Position numbers and translations under genes: made by a program. A DNA stretch of 10,622 nucleotides from JBNJEM01 sp051745935. Its GTDB lineage: Bacteria > Planctomycetota > Planctomycetia > Pirellulales > Pirellulaceae. The notes under the pieces were generated by a model. It saw nothing but the letters and a program-made list of their open reading frames with translations. It searched no databases and had not been told where the DNA came from. The stretch is taken from NCBI GenBank assembly GCA_051745935.1, contig JBNJEM010000241.1:1-10622 (forward strand), in the 5' to 3' direction. Shown in pieces: positions 6,898-10,622 of this stretch; the first letter of the stretch is position 1; every line of letters begins with the position of its first letter.

Positions 6898-6921
6898 GAC
6901 GGGCCTGGAGACCCGTCCTAC
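6898..6921 (-). repeat. REP unit, right arm of palindromic element
   Basis: This is the exact reverse complement of the unit at 6777-6800: the 20-base palindrome at 6898-6917, then CTAC (6918-6921), which is GTAG on the minus strand. Confidence 0.85.
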
Positions 6922-7225
6922 GCATTCCTTTTTGCAACGTTGGGGTCTTCTATATGGCCCATCCGCGTTCTGCAAACGCCAAGGGCCTATCGTGGCACCA
7001 GGAGCACCGCTGGTAATTGTCACGGCGCGGGTGGGAAGGTCTTCGGCTTCCGGAGCGAGGACGCGCAACAAACGCTGAAAACCTCGCAACTCCAGTTTGC
7101 CCAGTTTTCGGGTTTTCACCAGCTCACCCTCCACCTGCCCCCACCGGGGTGCCAATAAGTAGGAAGGGGCGCCCGGACCCCAAGGTAAAGGGGGTCAAGC
7201 ACAAAAAAGGAAAGATCACGTGTCT

Positions 7226-7252
7226 GGCGTTTTGCTTGGAACCCCAAACGCC
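7226..7252. other. Hairpin in the spacer before the lipoprotein gene
   Basis: GGCGTTT (7226-7232) pairs perfectly with AAACGCC (7246-7252) over a 13-base loop. No U tract follows directly on either strand. It may be a weak terminator for rightward transcription from holA, or incidental. Confidence 0.3.
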
Positions 7253-7317
7253 CCTTTGCTGCTTGTTTTCTTCATCCGTGAGACAATTCCGCCATCCGCG
7301 GGGGTCTATTCTTGCCT

Positions 7318-7355
7318 CGCGGGCCCGGTTGCGCCGGCGCACGGCCCGGGTCGCG
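7318..7355. other. GC-rich imperfect hairpin around a 12-bp palindrome
   Basis: TGCGCCGGCGCA (7330-7341) is a perfect 12-base palindrome. Outer arms CCCGG/CCGGG and CGCG (7318-7321)/CGCG (7352-7355) extend it with small asymmetric bulges. It lies about 48 bases upstream of the candidate -35 box for the lipoprotein gene, so it could be an operator or a structure blocking read-through from upstream. Confidence 0.35.
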
Positions 7356-7402
7356 AAATCTAGAGTCCGGGCCGGCTACACGGGGATCGTTTTGGTTTCG
7401 TC

Positions 7403-7431
7403 TTGCCAAGTCTGTTCGGTTCGCCTAACAT
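7403..7431 (+). promoter_or_regulatory. Candidate sigma-70-type promoter of the lipoprotein gene
   Basis: TTGCCA (7403-7408) and TAACAT (7426-7431) are separated by 17 bases, matching the -35 and -10 consensus at five and four of six positions. It would give a leader of about 60 bases before ATG 7499. Planctomycete promoters are not tightly defined, so this is tentative. Confidence 0.4.
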
Positions 7432-7498
7432 TCGTCACCCTTCGCGGCGTGTGTTGTTCCGGGCCGTCTGCCGTTATGCGTCCACACCAGTTCAAACA

Positions 7499-9160
7499 AT
7501 GAACGTGATCCCTCGAACTACAGCTTGGTTGATGCCCGGCATTTTGATTTTCATGGGCTGTGCCGTGCCGGCCCTGGTCAAGCCAACGGCGTCCAAGGAG
7601 CAAACGGCAACGGGCGAGCGTGGGGGGGAAACGGCGGAGGCGACGGGGCGGAAATCGCCAGAGGAATTATCGCCAGAGGAATTATCGCCAATGGTGAGGG
7701 ATGAAGCGGCTTTGATTCGTCAGACAGCCGTAAAGGCCGGGTATTCGCAGGCCGAGGCGCGTCAAATGCAGCAGAGTGTCATCAATGCTCGACCCGAAGA
7801 TCGGGGCTTCCTTACACGACTGATTCATGCCCACCTACATCGACACCAGGACACGGGCGCCAAGACGGATGCCCTCGCCTCTTCGGATTCCGCCGTTTCC
7901 GCCGCTGTTTCTCCTGAATCCTCCGGCCCGTCGCCCAAGAACGCTCATAGGGTTGTGCAATCCACCTCGCGCCCGCCGGGCTCGGAAACCTCGCGGCGGG
8001 GAACGCATCCAAATCAGTCCGAGGCGGATTCGTCCGAAGCGGATCGGACCGCTACATCTGGGACCAGCCCCCCCTCCTCTTCCCCGAAGAAAGCCGCACA
8101 ATTGCCGCGAACGACCGGTTCCACGAAATCAGCGGAATCAGCGGAATCAGCCGAGTCAGCGGACTCCGGGCAAGCGGCCTCTGCAGCCGGCGAGTCGTCG
8201 ACGAAGCGGCGCCAGCATGGTGAGGAGCCACCACGAACATCCAACATGGAAACCGAAGACAAGGATAAAACGAGTGTGAGGGTCGCATCCGCCGGCGGCG
8301 GTGGCACGATGAAGTCGGGGGAGGCGGATGATTCACGGAGCAATGGGTTGAGTGATTCGCCGGAGAGCGGTGAGCCCATCTCATGGCAGGAGCCGTTGGA
8401 TCGAACGATTGCACACCTTCGGCGCGAGCTGGCCGAGGGCGAGCCACTTGAGGCCTTGGATGAAACGCGTTTGCGAGCTTCTCTCGGGTTGCTGCATTTG
8501 GTGGCGGAAAACCCTGAGAAGGCAATGGTGACGCTGGAGGGGCTGGACGAGCAAGAGTTGGAGTTCTGGCGGCAGACGATGATGGGCTTGGACGTCCTCA
8601 TGGATGCTGACGGATGGCCCAAGATGCGTTATCGCGTCGAGGCGGCATCGGATCATCTACAACGAGGGCTTTGTGCTTTGAAGACTCTCGGACCTTTGCA
8701 GGTCAACAACCTTGCATTCGTGAGTGACGTTCGCAGTTTTGGCGTTTATGACGAGATTGGAGCTCGCGGATTCGACCCCGGCGAACACGTTATTCTGTAC
8801 GTGGAGATTGGAAACTTCACGGTGGAGGAAACAACACGCGAAGAGGCCGACCCGACGTCATCCTCGCAGGACTGGGAAGAATCCTCGCAGGACTGGGAAG
8901 ACGATCCTCGGGTCCCCATGTACGAGGCGGCGTTGGTGGGGCGGTACGACATTTTGGATCAGGATCAGCGGATTGTCATGTCTCGCACGCTGCCCGTCAT
9001 CCGTGATCGTTGCCGGCACCATCGAAGAGATTTTTTTGTCGCTTACGAGTTCCACATGCCCCGCGAAATCGACTCCGGCTACTACAGACTGGAGCTAACC
9101 ATCGAGGATCGCAAAGGGAGCAAATTCGGGAGCGGCGCCATTGAATTCCGCATTCGTTGA
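7499..9160 (+). CDS. Repeat-rich lipoprotein with C-terminal beta domain
   Basis: From ATG 7499 the protein has 553 residues and opens with a lipoprotein signal: hydrophobic 9-19, then FMGC with the lipidated cysteine at 21. The earlier in-frame ATG at 7403 would bury this signal, so it is rejected. Residues about 64-115 look helical. Residues about 120-290 are a hydrophilic Ser/Glu/Ala/Pro linker with several short tandem repeats. Residues about 296-397 are probably helical (for example LDRTIAHLRRELAEGEPLEA), and about 399-553 alternate hydrophobically as in a beta sandwich (HVILYVEIGNF at 430-440; YYRLELTIEDR at 528-538; ending AIEFRIR). I do not recognise the family and see no catalytic motif. 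A membrane-anchored, periplasm-facing role is inferred from the lipobox. No clear ribosome site is seen. The gene converges with the next one at a 195-base spacer. Confidence 0.85.
   Translation: MNVIPRTTAWLMPGILIFMGCAVPALVKPTASKEQTATGERGGETAEATGRKSPEELSPEELSPMVRDEAALIRQTAVKAGYSQAEARQMQQSVINARPEDRGFLTRLIHAHLHRHQDTGAKTDALASSDSAVSAAVSPESSGPSPKNAHRVVQSTSRPPGSETSRRGTHPNQSEADSSEADRTATSGTSPPSSSPKKAAQLPRTTGSTKSAESAESAESADSGQAASAAGESSTKRRQHGEEPPRTSNMETEDKDKTSVRVASAGGGGTMKSGEADDSRSNGLSDSPESGEPISWQEPLDRTIAHLRRELAEGEPLEALDETRLRASLGLLHLVAENPEKAMVTLEGLDEQELEFWRQTMMGLDVLMDADGWPKMRYRVEAASDHLQRGLCALKTLGPLQVNNLAFVSDVRSFGVYDEIGARGFDPGEHVILYVEIGNFTVEETTREEADPTSSSQDWEESSQDWEDDPRVPMYEAALVGRYDILDQDQRIVMSRTLPVIRDRCRHHRRDFFVAYEFHMPREIDSGYYRLELTIEDRKGSKFGSGAIEFRIR
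7655..7690 (+). repeat. 15-bp tandem repeat in the lipoprotein gene
   Basis: Two identical 15-base units (7655-7669 and 7670-7684) plus the first six bases of a third encode SPEELSPEELSP, at residues about 53-64. Confidence 0.85.
8018..8047 (+). repeat. Diverged 15-bp duplication in the lipoprotein gene
   Basis: Two adjacent 15-base units, 8018-8032 and 8033-8047, begin TCCGA(G/A)GCGGAT and encode SEADSSEAD in the linker. Several differences suggest it is older than the other repeats in this gene. Confidence 0.6.
8126..8161 (+). repeat. 9-bp tandem repeat in the lipoprotein gene
   Basis: Four 9-base units (8126, 8135, 8144 and 8153 as starts; core ATCAGC or GTCAGC) encode the repeating Ser-Ala-Glu stretch at residues about 211-222. 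Confidence 0.85.
8861..8902 (+). repeat. 21-bp duplication in the lipoprotein C-terminal domain
   Basis: Two adjacent 21-base units (8861-8881 and 8882-8902) differ only in the last base and encode SSQDWEE then SSQDWED. It lies in a loop between predicted beta strands, so the domain appears to tolerate insertion there. Confidence 0.85.
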
Positions 9161-9355
9161 CAGAGGCGCGGGGGTAAACCACGTAATTCCGCCGCGTGAA
9201 GCGGTGGGGGGCGACGGCGGTAATGCGAAGGGGGGAAACAGGGATTCCGCGTTGGCGGAAAAGTGACAGCCTTCGGCGTTCGCGGAGAATCGGCGCCCCG
9301 ATTGCGATTGAATGCCAGCTTGTTTTTCCGGGATGGGGCCGATTCGAAAAGTCGG
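9161..9355. other. Spacer between convergent genes
   Basis: The stop codons of the lipoprotein gene and the leftward 9356 gene face each other across 195 bases. The only compact structure noted is TTCCGC (9245-9250) with GCGGAA (9255-9260), a 6-bp stem with a GTTG loop. It lacks a proper U tract in either direction, so no terminator is called with confidence. Confidence 0.4.
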
Positions 9356-10048
9356 TTACACGTAGGAACCGTCCATGCCCAGATCAACTTTCAGTTCTTC
9401 GAAGAGTTTGCTGTAGCGTTCAGTTGAGGAATGCACGTGTTCCGCTTCGGTGATGAACTTCATTTCGCGGTCTTGTGCGACGTTTCGCGACGTGAGGATG
9501 GATTCGAAATTCTCTAGCGGTTTTCCATACACGATGAGCATTTTGTGTTCGTCGAACTGGACTTCTTGCGGGAGACTTGGGTCGATGATCGCGATCCCGC
9601 TACACCCGTCATTCAACAGCATTTCTTCATATTCCCACAAGATGCTTTTGAGTACGGGCATGTCGATGTGTTCGCGATACAGATCTTGATGCCCACCGTT
9701 ACCGTGGTCATGACTGGTTTCCAAAACCACATCGACTTCGCCGCCCAACGGTTCCAGCAAATCCATGAACAATTCGAAAAGCATTTCTCGGGACGCCGCG
9801 GCCATCAGTACCGGGACCTCGGCGTGACTCTCTTCATCCCGGTAGACATCTCGGCGAAACCCCTGTTGGGGAATGACTTGTAAGTCGTATGACGGGCGCA
9901 CTGCATCGGTCAGCCAGAAACGTCCATAGCGCTGCACGCCAAGGTGAGTTTCCAGTTCTTCTTCCGTCAAGTGTTCAAAACTGCTCGTGCGAGAGGTTCG
10001 TGTTTCCTCGTGGAGCACGTTTCGAAAAAATCGCTTCAAGAAGCCCAT
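9356..10048 (-). CDS. Cytosolic protein of unknown function
   Basis: From ATG 10048 the protein has 230 residues, no signal peptide and no membrane span. The start is fixed by AGAGGT (10054-10059, minus strand) 5 bases upstream. The frame runs on to an ATG at 10309, but that extension is Arg/Ser-rich and of non-coding appearance. The protein opens with a basic amphipathic stretch (FLKRFFRNVLHEE, 3-15) and is otherwise acidic. Visible segments are LTEEELETHLGVQRYGRFWL (27-46), MLFELFMDLLEPLGGEVDVVLETSHDHG (89-116), SILWEYEEMLLNDGCSGIAIID (135-156), LIVYGKPLENF (171-181) and a C-terminal helix at about 206-224. The pattern suggests an alpha/beta fold. A His/Asp/Gly-rich loop (113-121) could bind metal, but this is only suggestive. 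I do not recognise the family. Confidence 0.8.
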   Translation of the reverse strand: MGFLKRFFRNVLHEETRTSRTSSFEHLTEEELETHLGVQRYGRFWLTDAVRPSYDLQVIPQQGFRRDVYRDEESHAEVPVLMAAASREMLFELFMDLLEPLGGEVDVVLETSHDHGNGGHQDLYREHIDMPVLKSILWEYEEMLLNDGCSGIAIIDPSLPQEVQFDEHKMLIVYGKPLENFESILTSRNVAQDREMKFITEAEHVHSSTERYSKLFEELKVDLGMDGSYV

Positions 10049-10053
10049 CTTTG

Positions 10054-10059
10054 ACCTCT
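10054..10059 (-). promoter_or_regulatory. Ribosome binding site of the 9356-10048 gene
   Basis: AGAGGT on the minus strand lies 5 bases before ATG 10048 and decides that start against the upstream in-frame ATG at 10309. Confidence 0.75.
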
Positions 10060-10364
10060 GTCTTTTCCTGCCTCTAGGGTCATTCCAGTTGTCGCTTGAG
10101 CAGCGTCGCGCGGGAACGCTTTCTCCACACAACTCTAGGTCACGGCGTCCGAAGCCTCGTGAACATAACACCGCTCGGCCATGCAAACGGCGAGATAACC
10201 GCCGATACGATTGGAATAATCTGATCGACGAGGATTCGAGGCCGCGGTTTGCCTCTCCCGGAATGCGGCAGTGCCTGATTCCTCGGCTTCGAGGGCAATT
10301 CGGCCGCATCTACTGAAACTCTAGCACTCGACTTTGGCGCAGTTCGAAATCCGTGGGAAAGGGA

Positions 10365-10407
10365 CTCGTAAACCGAAACGAGCTTGCTGCCAGAAAGGGT
10401 GTTTCTG
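10365..10407. repeat. Two small stem-loops preceding the REP array
   Basis: CTCGT (10365-10369) pairs with ACGAG (10378-10382). CAGAAA (10391-10396) pairs with TTTCTG (10402-10407) around GGGTG. The bases ACGAGCTTGC at 10378-10387 also occur in copies 1 and 2 of the covarying hairpin repeat, which may be chance. Confidence 0.35.
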
Positions 10408-10422
10408 AGGGTTTGGCGGTTT

Positions 10423-10464
10423 GTAACTTTTTAGCCAACTGAACCCTAACGTTGCAAACAGTAT
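10423..10464 (+). repeat. Dispersed repeat related to 2770-2818, leading into the REP array
   Basis: Bases 10423-10443 match 2770-2790 at 18 of 21 positions, and CAGTATA follows at 10458-10464. In addition GTTTGTAAC (10419-10427) can pair with GTTGCAAAC (10451-10459) over 9 bp with one G-U pair, forming a stem-loop that contains the shared segment. Confidence 0.5.
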
Positions 10465-10466
10465 AT

Positions 10467-10558
10467 GTAGGACGGGTCTCCAGGCCCGTCTTTTATATGT
10501 AGGACGGGTCTCCAGGCCCGTCTTTTATATGTAGGACGGGTCTCCAGGCCCGTCTTTT
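10467..10558 (+). repeat. Three tandem REP units, 32-bp period
   Basis: GTAG plus the same 20-base palindrome occurs at 10467-10490, 10499-10522 and 10531-10554, identical each time and identical to the pair at 6777 and 6898. The linker TTTTATAT separates them, giving an exact 32-base period. The third unit is followed by TTTTCA instead. This is a tandem expansion of the left REP of the second element, not a CRISPR array. Confidence 0.9.
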
Positions 10559-10592
10559 CAAGTACGAAATCGTACTTGATCTGGTGTCCGCG

Positions 10593-10613
10593 GATCTCAC
10601 GAAATGTGAGATC
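10593..10613. repeat. Apical hairpin of the second palindromic element
   Basis: GATCTCAC (10593-10600) and GTGAGATC (10606-10613) pair perfectly over 8 bp around GAAAT. Compared with the homologous hairpin at 6842-6856, the T-A pair at the outer end has become C-G and the stem is longer, so pairing has been kept. Confidence 0.65.
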
Positions 10614-10622
10614 TTCAAACAA

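Larger units (their letters stand above)
6753..6945. mobile_element. Palindromic REP-doublet (BIME-like) element, complete copy
   Basis: The element is an imperfect palindrome of about 193 bp with everything placed symmetrically around base 6849. From each end inwards: CCCN(3)GTTGCA (6753-6765; inverted at 6933-6945), 11 bases, a GTAG-headed REP (6777-6800; inverted 6898-6921), 41 bases, and a central hairpin (6842-6856). About half of the 41-base interior positions match between the two arms by eye. Symmetry stops outside 6753-6945. A second copy, cut off by the window end, starts at 10444. This fits the REP/BIME class and miniature inverted-repeat elements. REP units are known to be moved by TnpA-REP (RAYT) Y1 transposases, and none is encoded here. 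Confidence 0.75.
6705..7498. other. Gene-free spacer between holA and the lipoprotein gene
   Basis: Nearly 800 bases without a supportable gene. It contains the palindromic REP-doublet element (6753-6945), two further hairpins (7226-7252 and 7318-7355) and a plausible promoter for the downstream gene (7403-7431). A 218-residue minus-strand open frame (6499-7155) overlaps the 3' end of holA and reads through the repeat, so it is not called. Confidence 0.65.
10049..10622. other. Gene-free spacer to the window end
   Basis: No supportable gene is seen in 574 bases. The first part (10054-10059) carries the ribosome site of the leftward gene, and a small hairpin CGGCG/CGCCG sits at 10188-10204. 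From 10365 on the sequence is dense in hairpins and repeats: small stem-loops, the repeat related to 2770, the REP array and the truncated palindromic element. Confidence 0.6.
10444..10622. mobile_element. Palindromic REP-doublet element, second copy, truncated by window end
   Basis: CCC then GTTGCA (10444-10456) precedes GTAG by 10 bases, as in the copy at 6753. After the last REP (ending 10554), bases 10555-10622 align without gaps to 6801-6868 with about 45 of 68 matches by eye. The central hairpin (10596-10610) is centred on 10603, which is 49 bases past the last REP. The first copy's centre, 6849, is likewise 49 bases past its left REP. The right half lies outside the window. Interior bases 10559-10578 form an extra perfect stem (CAAGTACG with CGTACTTG) not present in the first copy. 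Confidence 0.7.

Noticed and set aside
6499..7155. 218-residue open frame on the minus strand
   Set aside because: It overlaps the 3' end of holA by over 200 bases and reads through the palindromic repeat, producing composition typical of spurious frames over REP units. Its first 40 or so residues look somewhat coding-like but have no recognised match.
7403..7498. Earlier ATG for the lipoprotein gene
   Set aside because: It would place 32 polar residues before the signal peptide and overlaps a plausible promoter.
10049..10309. N-terminal extension of the 9356 gene product by 87 residues
   Set aside because: The extension is Arg/Ser-rich with no coding character, while ATG 10048 has its own AGAGGT ribosome site.
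10467..10558. Short CRISPR-like array
   Set aside because: The repeats are 24 bases with identical 8-base linkers, not unique spacers of about 30 bases. The repeat is a GTAG-headed REP palindrome also found singly at 6777 and 6898.

Overview
The window looks like a piece of chromosome from a planctomycete, probably of the Pirellulales. This is inferred from GC-rich coding DNA, long gene-free spacers, a secreted protein and a lipoprotein of kinds I associate with planctomycetes, and palindromic repeats scattered between genes. No rRNA, tRNA, phage gene, transposase gene or CRISPR array is visible.

Layout, left to right. (1) 2-283 (+) is the 3' end of a class I/II aminotransferase gene. (2) 284-793 is gene-free and holds two copies of a small hairpin repeat plus two hairpins, one a good intrinsic terminator for the leftward clpX gene. 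(3) 794-2077 (-) is clpX, preceded on the same strand by a 99-residue single-pass membrane protein with a SHOCT-like tail (2367-2666). No clpP is in view. (4) 2667-3489 is gene-free apart from a possible signal-peptide pseudogene, and holds a third copy of the hairpin repeat and a strong 10-bp stem-loop. (5) 3490-5517 (+) encodes a secreted protein made of two copies of one beta-rich module joined by a low-complexity linker. (6) 5598-6704 (+) is holA, the DNA polymerase III delta subunit. (7) 6705-7498 is gene-free and carries the most striking object here: a roughly 193-bp palindromic repeat element centred on base 6849. (8) 7499-9160 (+) is a lipoprotein with a repeat-rich linker. (9) 9356-10048 (-) is a cytosolic protein of unknown function, convergent with the lipoprotein. 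(10) 10049-10622 is gene-free and contains the left half of a second copy of the palindromic element, with its REP unit expanded to three tandem copies; the window ends just past its apex.

The housekeeping genes (clpX: protein unfolding; holA: clamp loading) show no common pathway with their neighbours. The notable content is between genes. One repeat family is REP-like: a GTAG tetranucleotide sits at the foot of a perfect palindrome, two units lie in inverted orientation around a central hairpin, and outer motifs are placed symmetrically to the base. A second family keeps its flanks and its CTTG loop while all four variable stem pairs change together. No REP-associated transposase is encoded here, so any mobilising enzyme would have to act from elsewhere.
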